In this document: one piece after another, positions 34,807 through 46,703 of the stretch | Numbering within the stretch: position 1 is the stretch's first letter | Layout of the letters: every line of letters starts with the position of its first letter | Origin: Bryoerythrophyllum caledonicum | Taxonomy: Eukaryota; Streptophyta; Bryopsida; Pottiales; Pottiaceae | Direction of reading: 5' to 3' | Length of the DNA: 64,000 nucleotides | NCBI GenBank assembly: GCA_963971425.1 | Contig: OZ020514.1 | Location: 10,855,218 to 10,919,217, forward strand | Made by a program: the position numbers and the translations under genes | Notes under the pieces: model-generated | What the model was told of the DNA's origin: nothing | Seen by the model: only the letters and a program-made list of their open reading frames with translations | The model's database searches: none

Positions 34807-36300
34807 CCCCTAAAGGACCAAGTGTTGAAATGGGCTTTTTGAAAGTTTGGTCAGGTTCTTATGATGTCAATTTCTAATATTCCTCTTTGAATTATTTTTT
34901 CTAGAAGAGCAGTACTATGACCTGAGTGGGGGAACAATTTTTTCCTATATCCGGCATTTAATGAAAAAGTTTGAAGGTTTTGAATTTTAAATAGGGAGAG
35001 CTGGCACATAAGGCATCCCAAAATCTTTTGCTAGGACACTTCCTTGAATGTGAGATATTCAGTACTAGCAAGTAATGTTATTTCCTTTCATATTGTCAAT
35101 TAAAATTTGTCTTTATTGAAAACTAGCACATTAATTCACCATATTTGATAGAAGTGCAGAGAGCCATGTGCACTTTTTTTTGGATCAAATAGTAGGGGTT
35201 TTGCACCACCTTTCACATACCTACTTGATGTAATTACATTATTTCACGTATCAATAAAACTCCAATACATTGTGGAAACTAGAGGAGTAAACAATAATCC
35301 ACCTCCCTATTTGTAACCACAACTCCATAAAACATTAACGACGTTGACGGTTGGAGAGGTAGGCAAGTGCTAACATACAAAATTCGGAGATGAAAATTGA
35401 GGAGGGGGGTAGGCAAGCGCCTTTCCTCCTTTGCACATAAAAAACAAAATTAGAATTATGTTTCAATGTGCACTTTTACTATGGCATGTGCACTTTTATT
35501 GAATATGGTGTTCCAAGTCAAACATTTTCACAAATTGTTACACATTCTTGGGCTAGGTACCAAAAAACTTCTTCCTTTCCACATAAAACTTAGAGATCTT
35601 CATATTTTCGACTTTTTATTTTTCCCACAACAATATGTGGTGTAAGCCTTCTTATTGACCATTTGGATTATCAATCTTAAACATATTAAGTTCACAAAAA
35701 ATTGAAACATGAATTGGCAATTTTTGAACCTCCACTTCTTAGCACAATTTTTTTGAATATGCTACACCCCTCTTCTACCTCTAAAAATTGGTGTACAAAG
35801 AACAAACATCATGCTTAACACAATGGTAATGGATTTAGAACTTGTATAGTGCAAACACTTGACACTAAGTGAAGTCAAAGTGTGTTGACCCACTCAAGGA
35901 AGAAAATGAACCATTTGCTTAACTTCAAACACTATGATCTTTTAATCTGTGCAGCCAAAGTTTATATAATTTTGTGAATATATTATTCAATAAGTCTAAA
36001 TTGAGATCCTACAGTCATAACTATAAATAATTTATTTTGTTTCCTTCTTTTATCCATTGCATTAGAATCCAACACCTTCAAAGTGTTTTTGGTGTGAAAC
36101 TATCATGGTACTTTAGGGTTAAATTAGCTCCAAATATCAAGTGAAAAGACAATAGGGTAAGATTCAGGGTACATCATGACCTCTCCTTCCTCCTAAAAAG
36201 TGGCTACAAGCACGAATTTGAGCTTGCTTCCATATTTGATTGAGAGACTATCCTACTTGTGGGTCACTTTTGTACATAATTACAACAAAGAATGTCCAAA
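34807..36300 (+). mobile_element. Large TTAA-bordered dispersed repeat, left end
   Basis: TTAA (34,803-34,806) followed by CCCCTAAAGGACCAAGTG starts a sequence that is followed closely by 63,153 onwards for over 300 bases and again from 35,510 (TCAAACATTTTCACA...). Between 35,165 and 35,500 it has an insertion bordered by the direct repeat CATGTGCACTTTT. The right end could not be fixed, so the end coordinate is approximate. No coding sequence. Confidence 0.5.
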
Positions 36301-36629
36301 AAAATTGGAAAATTTCAATTTTTTTATCTAGGTGATATCCAAGTAATGTCTAGGTGATACCCATTGTGCTAAAGTCACCCTTAAGAAAATAATTATTTTG
36401 GCACTTGGATGCCAAAACTGACTGGCACGTACTATATTCCAAATGAAGAAGAAGAGACCAAGCATCCTTAATTTTTCTTGACTTAATCCAGAAAAGAATG
36501 TTACAATAGCAAGGTTAAATTGTAATTCAACTTTCTTGATTAGTATTAATAGAAAAAGGACGGAATTTAATTGATATTAATTATCCTATGTGATATTAAT
36601 AGAAAGTCAATAATGATGAGATACATCTA

Positions 36630-36810
36630 GGACTGGCAGTGGCTTTGTGGTAGAGACTTCTAACGCCACAACACTGACGTGGGTTCAAACTCAAGCTGTA
36701 CCCATATTCAGATGTTTGGAGTCCAGTTCTTATGATGCGTCTGGTATGACTTGTTTATATATTCAATCCCATTAATTGAATATAGAAATTAGTCATGCCA
36801 AATTCACCAT
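36630..36810 (+). mobile_element. tRNA-derived SINE copy
   Basis: ACATCTAGGACTGGCAGTGG starts the head; the A box (TGGCTTTGTGGTAGAGACTT) fits a tRNA, the B box is GTGGGTTCAAACTCAAG, and the tail ends TTGAATATAGAAATTAGTCA. One of the most complete copies. Confidence 0.75.
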
Positions 36811-37082
36811 TGAACGTTGTTCTTCATTTTTTCACTTATGTTTGATTAACTTATTTTTAAATTATGTGCATGAATCTTAATTTGATATTTATAAATTCCA
36901 TGTAATATTAAATATCAACAAAGTGCAATTATGAATACTTTAAACAAATAGAAGTCTATAAGTGACTTTAAAATTGAAGAAAATTAATGTTTATTTACAT
37001 TATATCTTTTAGTTGTAAATAAAATCACAACTATTAATGTATGATATTAATAAAAAGTCATAATAATACATCACACATAGAT

Positions 37083-37275
37083 CCGTCAGTGGTTTACTGG
37101 AAGAGACATCTAATGCCACAACAATGAGGTGGGTTCAAAATTGGGCTACACTGATATTCACGTGTTTTGAATTTATATATTCTTCATAATCTTATTCATA
37201 TTCATATTCTTCTTGAGTTTTGGTATGCCAAGTTTTAGTAATTGATTATAGAGACCAGTCATTCCAAACTCACAA
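37083..37275 (+). mobile_element. tRNA-derived SINE copy
   Basis: Head GATCCGTCAGTGGTTTACTG, B-box region GTGGGTTCAAAATTGGG, tail ending ATTATAGAGACCAGTCATTC. Like its neighbours it is preceded by GATATTAATA. Confidence 0.65.
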
Positions 37276-38012
37276 TGAAACCTTGTTTCACCTTTTCTCT
37301 GTGATTTTTAATGACTTAACTTATTTTATGCATGTGGATTCAAATCCTTCATCTATAAAATCAAATAAGATTTTAATCCATATTTGACACCTATATGCAA
37401 TTCTGAATTCTAACATATATAAATAGACTATCTATTTTAATACATAAAAATAAACAAAAATTGGTGGCTAGGATTTATAAAGATGTATATAAATACTCTT
37501 TAATTCCCACAAGTTTACATGTACCTTAATAAAACCATTGCTACATGACTTGTCATCCTTATTGAATGTTTGAAATTGGTCGATCTTATGACTACCAAGA
37601 TATTTCTTACCTTTATAATATGACAAAATGGGTGATAGTCACATTATCAAGGGAGGTTTGAATTAAACATGTTCAAGAAAGTTTGGAAAGAAAAGGAATG
37701 TTTTAATATTCCTTAGCCCCCGAGAGACCACAACTACGGATATAGAAAAATAACTTTTAATCTATTGTTAAGATTGCCAATATAACACATTTACAATTAA
37801 TGATCTCATTCCACTTCTAATTGTAGAATCCTGTTATGTATAACTAGAAGAACACATCAAAGTTTTTATAAAGTTTTTGACTGCACTAATTGGAAGATTA
37901 TGGCATTGAAGACAATTTTAATAGCCTCTTCGCACCCTAATTTCACAAGGTCAGCACTCTAAGTTTTTTTTTATAAAATCCAATTTCCACACTACGCAAA
38001 GTTGCCACTCTT

Positions 38013-38143
38013 TAATCCTCTAAGAACAAGGCTCTGAGCGACCATGGATGGAATGCACTCGTTGCCTTGATGATAGAAAACATAGTCTATGACCCTTGTA
38101 GATTCCACCCATGGTCGCTCCACATCTCGTTCTTAAAGGATTA
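38013..38143. mobile_element. 131-bp foldback MITE
   Basis: The left arm (TAATCCTCTAAGAACAAGG...GAGCGACCATGGATGGAAT) is the imperfect reverse complement of the right arm ending AAGGATTA; the arms are about 45 bases with a short loop. The second tandem unit lacks it, so it is an insertion. Confidence 0.65.
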
Positions 38144-38474
38144 CATCACAATCTATATGATGTGAGGTACTTGTTCTAAATAATATTCTTATGTCAAAGG
38201 TGTTGAACATATCCAAAACAATCTTGCAACAAAAATGGGTCCAAAATCATACAAATACCTTTTTTTTATGATCTCAATTTCATATAGAATCTTAATCCAA
38301 ATGGCAACTTTAGAGATTGTCATGTTTTCTTAAAGAAGGGAAGAAAAAAGTGCAAAATCTCATAAATTTGTGCCTATTTATCTAGAAGAATGAAAATTCT
38401 ATTGCTCATTGCTTAAAAACTTAGACACTTGGGGGAGTGAAATTTTTGCACTACTGAAAGTTTTTGTTTATAAC

Positions 38475-38790
38475 ATTCAAGTTGTAACCATGTTCACATG
38501 TTTGCAATTTGGATCTCTATGATGCCTCTCGCATGACTTATTTCTATATTCAATCATATCAATTATATATAGAAATCATTCAAGCCAAATTCACTATTGA
38601 ATCTTGTCATATATTTGTTTACTTGTGATTAATTTCCTTATTTTTCTTTTATATGAAAAAATCTTAAAATGATATCTATTTTTCTTTTATTTGTTTGCAG
38701 AACGGTTCTCTAGGTTGTGTCAAATATGACTTGTTTCTATATTCAATCATAGTAGTTGAAAATAGACATTAGTTATACCAGACACACCCG
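38475..38790 (+). mobile_element. Two headless SINE tails
   Basis: Tail sequence GACTTRTTTCTATATTCAATC occurs at about 38,540 and 38,730, each followed by a TTGAAAATAGA-like inverted match. The tRNA-like heads are missing or unrecognisable. Confidence 0.5.
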
Positions 38791-39059
38791 TAAACCTTGT
38801 TATCCATTTTCATCACTTATAATTGATTAGAGATTATGTTATTTTAATTTATGTGTAGAAATCCTAAATTGATATCTGTGAATTTCATGTAAATTCTGGA
38901 AATTCAAATCATAAAATATAGAGAATTGCAATTCTATATTTTTTAACAAATAGGAATTCATAAAAGTTGAAAACATAAATCTTGGTCTATATCATATTCT
39001 TAATAAGTGAATGAATAGGTTTTTAATGATTCATGTTTGATATTAATAGCAAGTCAATA

Positions 39060-39255
39060 ATGACACAACACATCTAGAGATGCCAATGGCTTGGTGGAAG
39101 AGAATTCTAACGCCACAACACTAACGTGAGTTTTAATTAGGTTGCACCCATATCAACATGTGTGCAGTTTGGTTCTTTATGAAGTGCACGGGTGTGGCTT
39201 GTTTCTATATTCAATTGTAGAAATTGAACATAGATATAAGTCATACCCTACACTC
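39060..39255 (+). mobile_element. tRNA-derived SINE copy
   Basis: ACACATCTAGAGATGCCAAT followed by TGGCTTGGTGGAAGAG (A box) and a worn B box (GTGAGTTTTAATTAGG); tail with TTGTTTCTATATTCAATTG. Confidence 0.65.
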
Positions 39256-40070
39256 CATTAAACCTTGTTACTCCTTTTCTTTGTGATAATTACTCACTTT
39301 ATTTGATGTATGTGAATTCAAATCCTATTTGTATAAAAATCATATAAGATTTCAATTCATAAATGACAACAATATGCAATCATGAATTAAAAACACATGT
39401 GGATTTATTTATTTATTTTTAAAATTTTAAATTTTAAAAATCATTGGAATTTGGTGGCTAGGATTTATAAAGATGTATATGAATTTACTTAAAGTAACAC
39501 AAGTCACTTTAATGTTGATAAAATCATAGTTTTAATATTTTCATCCTTACTGAATGATTGAATATGGTGGAACTTATCACCCCCAAGACATTTGTTACCT
39601 TTAGAATACAACAAAATGAAGTTTCCAAATGTCACATCATTGTGTGTGATAGTCACATTATCAAGGGAGTTTTGAATTAAAAATGCTCAAGAAAGTATGG
39701 AAAAGAAAGAAATGTCCCAATAGCAATTTTGTCACAAGAGGTTGTTGTATTATCATCAAGTGTCATATTATTGCACTTGAACTACATTTTGATTTTTTCA
39801 ATTAACACTTCTTAAAGAAATAGAGTACCACTTGTTTCACATTTTTCAAGAGAAGTAGATAATCTCTACCCAATAAATTATGATGTCCAAGTTGATCATG
39901 TTCTAGTATTGTGCAATAGACTTGTCCTGAAGGACCACAATTATGTGTATGAAAAGAACTTTAAGACTATTGTTAAGACTGCCGGTATAACACATTCACA
40001 TTCATGTTACTGCAACACCGGCCGCAACATGAGCAGCTCATGGAGGCTGAACAACTCGCAATTCTTGCTA

Positions 40071-40380
40071 CACTAAACATTGCATTTAGTGTCGTCTACA
40101 CTAAATACGAACCCTTACACTGAAAGGAAGAATTACAATTAGTGTAACGACACAACATTACACTAAATGTGAAACATTACACTATATGTAAAAATGGATG
40201 GTTTTTTTTTTTTACTTGTGCACAATTAGTGTAGCTGTATAAGCTTGCCGCAGTGAATAAAATCACTAATAGTGTATGAAAAAGCTTGCCGCAACTAACA
40301 CTAATTGTGAACAAGTTCGCAAATAGTGTAGTAGGGTAATTATACTATTTGTGTGACTACACTAAATGCAATGTTTAGTG
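40071..40380. mobile_element. 310-bp MITE related to the Tc1-like transposon
   Basis: Flanked by TA on both sides (40,069-40,070; 40,381-40,382). It begins CACTAAACATTGCATTTAGT and its other end is the reverse complement of the same word; the transposon at 50,249 begins CACTAAAGATGGCTTTTAGT. Both subterminal regions, rich in ACACTAA/TTAGTGT words, align with the two ends of that transposon in the right order (for instance TACCCTACTACACTATTTG against TACCCTAGTACACTATTTG). It is an internally deleted or parallel non-autonomous relative. Confidence 0.8.
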
Positions 40381-40459
40381 TAGCAAGCCTTCATGTAGTC
40401 AAGACTCGTTTCCTTTAGAGCCTGATCAATTAGCTAGGCTCTTTAGTGTTTGGCCGACT

Positions 40460-40596
40460 TAAGGTAAGGGTCTCTTGAACCGACCATGTTTCTTAAACCG
40501 TCCCCCTCTTGAAATGTACACTATAGGTACACTGTAGGTACTCTGAGTTAGAGGACGGTTTAAGAAACAGGGTCGGTTCAAGAGACCCTTACCTTA
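40460..40596. mobile_element. 137-bp near-perfect palindromic element
   Basis: TAAGGTAAGGGTCTCTTGAA at the left is matched by its reverse complement at the right; the two arms of about 44 bases show one mismatch, with about 50 bases between. Likely a young short MITE; the target duplication is ambiguous. Confidence 0.75.
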
Positions 40597-42196
40597 GACC
40601 TCTTTTGGTCCGGGTTCACTTGTCTGGTGACACTCCTGCATTTATGACCTTTGTCCCCTCCCTAGGTTTGTGTTATGTTCTTGCCTTGTGGCACTTTTGT
40701 GTCCGAGGCCCAAGGCCAATTTTGCATGCGGCTTTTTGTTGCGTTGTTTTTTTGGTTTTTGTTAATCAATCCCGAATTGAGTCTTTCAATACATTAACTA
40801 CTAATGATCTCATTCCACTTCTAATTGTAGGATCACGTTATCTACTACTAAAAGAACACATCATATTTTTATATAAACTTTGACCACATAGATTGGAAGA
40901 TTATAGCATTGAAGACAAGTTTAATGGCCTTTTTGCACCCTAATAATAAAGGATCAACTTTGCATGGTGTAAAATGATAAAATAAAATTTTTACACCATA
41001 CAAAGTTGCAACTCTTCACAATGGCAGCCAATATGATGTAAGGAACTTGTTTTAAAAAATTTAGGTATGTTTAAGGTGTTTGGCATATCCACAACAATTG
41101 TGCAACAAAATGGGGTTCAAAATCACACAAAACATTTTATATTAGTGTGATCTTGATTTCATATAAAATCATAATCTAGCCAGTGAACACATGAATAATA
41201 TTGAGTTTTCTTGAGGTAAGGAAAAAAGAAGTGAAAATCTATAAAAAAAATTGGGTCTTTATAAGTGGAAGAATGACATGTTCTCTGCACGGTGCCCAGA
41301 AACTTTGACTCTTTTTGCTGCAAAGTTTTTGTACTAAAGAAAGTAGTTTTTGCAAAAATCTCAAAGGAAGGTTTGCTGGTTAGTTGTGTAAAAAATTTCA
41401 GTATTTTTTTGAGTAACTTGGTATATTGCCCAAACGGCCTCTCTTGTACAAAAATTGTTTTGGGTAGCACAACATTTTCATCAATATTAATTCTTAGAAA
41501 TAACACTCTAATAAAACATTTGGAAGTGTCTATCAATAATTAAAACCTCAAAGAAAGCTGTTGAAAATTGACACCACAAGAACCTACCTATTTTCTAAAG
41601 AAGTCCACTGTCAAACATTTTTGTCCTTTAGGATCAACAACTCTATTCAACCTACAAATTTAATAAATTTTATCCTTAATGAATATTATTACCCAAAAAT
41701 AAATTATGAATGAATTTGATCGGGGCCGTCATTGCAATTTTGGCTTTGGCAATGTAAGGTGCCATGGAAAGTGGGTTCTACCAATCGAGTGCACAAAAGG
41801 GGAAATGGTAGAACTATTCATAAAGTCGTGTAAAAAAAACTAGAATTATTCAAAATTGGGTTTTGAAATTCAAACGCAATTAAAACTAGTTCTATGTACT
41901 ATTTTAAAGAAGCTAAAATAAGCCTCATTGACTCTCATCTCAATGTAAAAGATGTGTTAACCACATGAAAATTTCCCATAAGTAATTTTCACCATTCATA
42001 TATTCTCTTGATGTTCTACTCTTAAAAGGCATGCTCCTCTAAGCCCATAAGGATGTCGTCACACACGCATATGATATGCTGCAAAGAGAGGTTGAAGATT
42101 TCTATATAGTGGCTAACTATATAAATAACTCTGATAACCCAACAACTTCAAAATCTAATGTTATGACCAACATACACACCAACACTAACTCTTTAA

Positions 42197-43592
42197 CCCT
42201 TAAACGCCAAAGGAGCCAAAAATTGGCTTCCCGGATGACATTTTGAGGATGATTATTGCTGTAGACAGTCATTTTTCATCCAATTCTTCATCCAATTTTA
42301 GATGATGATGAAACTTGCCTCATTGAGGTAATCATGTTATATCTAAAGAAGAAAAAGTTTGTGACATGGATGTTGCAATAGGTACATTTCAGTACAAAAT
42401 TCTACGAACTTATTTCACAGAAATCACTCTAGCTCTCTAAGGTGGAGGCACACAATTCTGATCAGCCACCCAAAACCGATCAATAGAGTATGCATGGCAT
42501 GGTGCATGAAAATGGTAAATGCATGAAATGGTGGATGAAGCGACCCATAACCGATATCTCAAAATTTGAAAATCCCAGTCATTATTGGCATTGGGTCATG
42601 AAGTGTGCAATTTTGGATTGCTCCACCTCAATTGAGCTCTCATTGGTGGCCTTGCCTCGAAAGTCGAACAAGGCCAATTGGCATTGGGTACCTTCATTAG
42701 TTGGTTATCTATGGCATGTCTTCTCTCTTTTACTCACTCTCACTTATTGGCATTAGGCAAAGGAGGGCACCAAATCTCACCCACTCTACAATATGATTAT
42801 AGGCTCTAATGGTTTTTGGGCTTTTGAATTCGATACCAATTGCAAATCTTTGAGATTAAATTTGAAAAAATGTTTGTTGAATTTCATTCCTAATTTGGCA
42901 TCTTTCTACATAAATGTTTTTGCCATACAATGTCATTTGAGTCCCCAACTGGCTTAAGTGATCGGAATTGGGTGCCTCCATTTTATTGCTTGCACGGATT
43001 GTCGTGGCAATGGTCTCAATAAGGTAGAGACACCCAATTCTCATAATTTTAGCCAGTCGGGATCTCAAATGACATTGTACGTCAAAAGAAATAATATTTA
43101 TTGAATATTTATTGAATAAAATTTAATGAATATTTTTTCATATTTAACATGAAAATTTTAGAATTGATATAGTATTATAAAGCCCAAAAATCACCAAAGC
43201 CCATAGTTGTTCTGTAGAGTATATAATAGTTATGAGGTGGGTTGGATTTTGTGCCCTCCTTTGCCCAATGCTAATGAGTGACGGTGGGTAAAGCGAGAAG
43301 AAATGCCATGCAATTCCAATAACATGCATGACCCAATTCCGCACCCCCTTCTGAGACTTTCAAGGCAATGCCACCAATGAGGAGCTTGGGTGGGGTGGTG
43401 CAACCAAAAATTGCACACCTCATGACCCAATGCCACTACTAACTATCTTTAGTTATTGACATTTTAAAGAATTTTTGAGTGGTTAAGGGTGGGTGGGTGA
43501 TCATAATTGGGTTACTCTAAATGATCGGAATCAGATCCATCTAGATGACAGATTTAGGTGGATAATCAGAATTGGTTGTCTCCACCTTAGAT
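42197..43592. mobile_element. Foldback sequence, arms about 560 bp, centre near 43,005
   Basis: Left-arm words TAAGGTGGAGGCACACAATT (42,434), CATTGGGTCATGAAGTGTGC (42,590) and ACAATGTCATTTGAG (42,927) recur as reverse complements at about 43,592, 43,430 and 43,080. The arms are diverged by perhaps 20 percent. A TTAA followed by CCCTTAAACGCC at 42,193 may be the outer left end. No coding potential. Confidence 0.65.
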
Positions 43593-43904
43593 GCCCACCT
43601 TCCTCCACCTCTAAGTCACAGTCTATTTTTTCCTTCAAGGTGGCCTGAAGCACTTACTACAAAGGTTTATGTGCCAAAACAACCTAACAATATATGGTCA
43701 TTTGGCCTTAACCTCTGAACGTCATAAGGTGCCACTAGTGACCACAATATTCTACATGTATGCAGTCATATTTGAGCATGATAAGGTTCATATATTGAAA
43801 TGACCTCCAAATGAATGCTGTCAATTGAAGGATCTTCAACCCAAAGGTGTAAGTCTTGCTAAACTTTACTACAATTTTTGAATTCTACAAAGTAAAATAC
43901 AGGG

Positions 43905-44090
43905 TTAAAGGGTTTAGGCCTAGGAGACCTTGGGAGGGTCAATTTTGGTGCTATGGGTATGAACACCCCTCCCATGATTGCCTGTTGTGTCACGGTCTTC
44001 AGAACCACTTTGGACTCGAATGCATCCAATCGATGCAGGTATGGGCGAACTACAGTGATTATTATGAAGGGAGGTAGCAATAAAATGTAA
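43905..44090. repeat. Dispersed repeat next to the 3' end of the minus-strand gene
   Basis: Matches 7,300-7,490 (see there). Confidence 0.55.
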
Positions 44091-44372
44091 AGACTCAAAT
44101 ACTATACCTCAGATAGAAACATTTCACACACAGACTCCCGGAGAAAACTCTAAAATCTCGTCTCAACCCTGCACAACTTGAAGTCACAAGTCCCCACATA
44201 ACCTCTTCTTACATGACAGGTGCACTGCACACTCCCAGCTAAGCTGGGATACTACATTGTGTAGAAACCTTTCCCCTCCATCAGCTTGTTTTCAAAACCG
44301 AGGAGAAGAAATATACCAAATAAACCTCACCACCGCTTGTACAACATCTGACGGTGTCACGGTTCCGTCTCC

Positions 44373-46343
44373 TCAAGTGTCATCCAACGACGTCTTATGA
44401 ATCCTTGACTCCAACTCATCCAACTCGTCCAAGTCCAACTCGTCATCGTCGTCTGCAAACAGCTTCTCATCCTGTTCGCTGATGCCTGCCCTTTCCATGA
44501 TACTTGGTTTCTCCTCGGCCTGCACCAGATTTACAACTCTGCGTCAGTTGTGCCATTTCGAGAACTATCACATGCTCTTAAGCAAGTCCTCCCACATACC
44601 AGACTAGAAACCAACATCGGAGACTACTCAAACCTCGAGCACCCCAAACAAGACCAAATCACGCTACACCTCCACACATGTCAGTCATTTCAACAAGTCA
44701 TCCAACGAAAGAAACAAGCCACTGACCTGCGGCGTGGACCCTGAAGCCCCGACCTCGTCAGGACCTTCCTCCCGAATGTATGAGTCATACGCTTCCGCGT
44801 CGTCCACGAACAGACTCGCATCCAAAAGAAACAGCTCCCGTCCACTGCACCGAGTCCACCAACATCACCAATCAGCTCATCCGAAACTCATAACGGGAAA
44901 AAAAACAATATTAAGGTGAATAAGAATCCCATATACGCCAGTCCATTCCAACAGATACAACAACTCCAACGACTCCTCTCTGAGTCGCGACGCGCGACCT
45001 GAACCAAACAACATACCTCATTCTGTCGGACCTTGCCCTCTCCGCTCTCTTCGCAGTCTGCTCAGCTTCCCGAGCCTCCGCTTTCTTCCTCTTCCACTCC
45101 GCAAACAGCTCTCCCGTCATCGGCGTTGTCGTCTTCGTCATATGCCTCTGCATCCATAACAACAACGCCAATCACTACCCTGCCGTCGCATCCGCCTCCC
45201 TCGTCCCACTGCAAACCGTCGCGCTGAACCATTGAACTAATGACATACTAAATACAGCACTCTTCTGCCTCCTCCAAAGACCTGCCCCTTCACGCACCTG
45301 ATTCTCGATCTCTTCCTCGATCGTCAGCTTCTCGCCCTCCTCCTCCAGCAACGCCTTCATCTGCGACTTGAGCACGTAACCAGGGGGCAGCGCATGTCGG
45401 TAATGGCACTCCTTCCCGCCATTCGGGCACGTCCAGAACCACCCGTACTGCTTCTTCTCCACCGCATCCAAAAAATGCTTGCACACCTGCACGAACAAGG
45501 CCCCGGCTATGCTGTCATCTTCCACGCTCACCAGCATCATGCACACCCTTCTTCAGCTCATGTCTCCACCACTCCACTTCGAAAACCAAACCCGTTCCAA
45601 CAATCAATGAGCTACCCACCCCTTCCAAAAAGAATCCCACTGCTGCGGTGATACTAATCCAAACCACTCTCATCCCACATCCACATGCATTCCACTTTCC
45701 AACGGTCCACGTACAATCTCCGTGGGCTTGTTGTTGTTGCTGTACTCGTTGGCCTTGGCCGCCACCGCCTTCTCCAGCGTCTCCTGGTCCCACTCGTCCA
45801 TCGTCTCGGCGTCATCGCGCTGGTCGCTGTAGATGTCGATCTTCTCGCCCTTCCGCTCCACGCTCAGGTCGTGCGAGTACTTGCACTTGAACCCCTTGGC
45901 GCACTGCCCGTGCCGGAAGAACTCGCACACCACCGACTTCGGGTCCACGCCGAGGGGGACCTTCGGCTGGCTGATGGCCACCTTGAACAGCTCGTTCAGC
46001 TCCTTGTCGCGCGCGGCCTCCTCCTCCTTCTTCTTCTGCACGAGACACAACACCGCCACATTAGGGCAACCGATCACGACCTAAACCACCACAATCCAAT
46101 CCAATTCCCACCCGGGAGAGCCCAGACCTTGGCCTGCGCCTTCACGTCTTCGGCGGACCCGCGCTTGGGGCCCGCGTTCTGCACGGACTGGTGCAGCGAC
46201 TGCACATACTTCTGCACGTTCTTGGACTTGTTCTTGTTCTTGAGCCCGAACGTCTTGTCCTCCACCACCTTCTGCTTCTTCGCCAGGTCCGCCTTGCTCT
46301 TCTCCTTGCCCCCGCCCTTGGAAGGCGCGGCCTTGGGCGGCAT
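44373..46343 (-). CDS. ZC3H15/DFRP1-type CCCH zinc-finger protein, right-arm copy
   Basis: Minus-strand exons 46,343-46,128, 46,035-45,715, 45,486-45,298, 45,147-45,017, 44,844-44,727 and 44,519-44,373 have exactly the same lengths as those of the left-arm gene (216, 321, 189, 131, 118 and 147 bases). As far as I can compare by eye the 373-residue product is identical, with both CCCH fingers, the DFRP region and the acidic tail. Coding differences are silent (for example GCG/GCC at the start of the last exon). Introns differ by a few substitutions and, in intron 2, a small indel (GGTGAGCGTGGAAGATGACAG here). Similarity to the twin collapses about 15-20 bases after the stop codon, where the 3' untranslated regions are only loosely alignable. 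Both copies look expressible; which is ancestral cannot be told. Confidence 0.93.
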
Positions 46344-46703
46344 CCTCGCCAACCCCCACTCACCCCACGCCTCCTCCTCCTCCTCCCTCCTCCTCGCCCT
46401 CACCCCAGACCCTTCTCGATCCTTCCTTCCCCTTCGCACCACTTCCTTTCTTGCGTCGAGAGCTCTCACTCTCTCTCGCGCTCTCGCAGTCTCTCGCTTC
46501 GCAGCGCGCGCGCTCTCGCTCGCTCGCTCGCATTCCGCTGCGAACAGAGCAATTAGGGCAGACGCGCGGGCTTGGGTGGCCGCGTGTGGGGTGCGCGTCC
46601 CCATCGCCGCGGACCGGGCCTCGAAAGCCGTCGGCATGCACGGACGTCGCGGGGTCGTATTCTCGTGTGTGGCGGTTCCAGGTGCCGTGTCGGTGTTGGG
46701 AGG
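46344..46703 (-). promoter_or_regulatory. GC-rich promoter and leader of the minus-strand zinc-finger gene
   Basis: Near-identical to 32,041-32,414, with a shorter GGA run. The boundary to repeat DNA is sharp at about 46,703. Confidence 0.5.

Larger units (their letters stand above)
36600..41240. repeat. Diverged tandem duplication (about 36.6-38.45 and 39.0-41.24 kb)
   Basis: Shared landmarks in the same order: SINE; TTTGGTGGCTAGGATTTATA (37,460 and 39,450); TGATAGTCACATTATCAAGG (37,632 and 39,645); AATGATCTCATTCCACTTCT (37,800 and 40,803); GGAAGATTATAGCATTGAAG. The second unit is longer because about 790 bases (40,010-40,800) are inserted between the shared CACATT and TAATGATC. Confidence 0.7.
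34396..44080. other. Loop of the inverted duplication: repeats, no supported gene
   Basis: About 9.7 kb between the two gene copies. Contents: diverged 3' flank of the gene, the start of a large TTAA-flanked repeat (34,807), SINE copies, a tandem duplication of about 1.9-2.2 kb, two short palindromic elements, a Tc1-type MITE and a 1.2-kb foldback sequence. A 92-codon frame at 40,605-40,883 lies in an insertion and has no recognised family. Confidence 0.6.

Noticed and set aside
41159-41543. Frames of 83-125 codons in both strands
   Set aside because: No domain; overlap each other in AT-rich repeat DNA that is duplicated and diverged at 37.9-38.4 kb without keeping the frame.
43859-44098. 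Short frames beside the minus-strand gene
   Set aside because: They lie in a dispersed repeat (matching 7,300-7,490) and are not conserved between copies.
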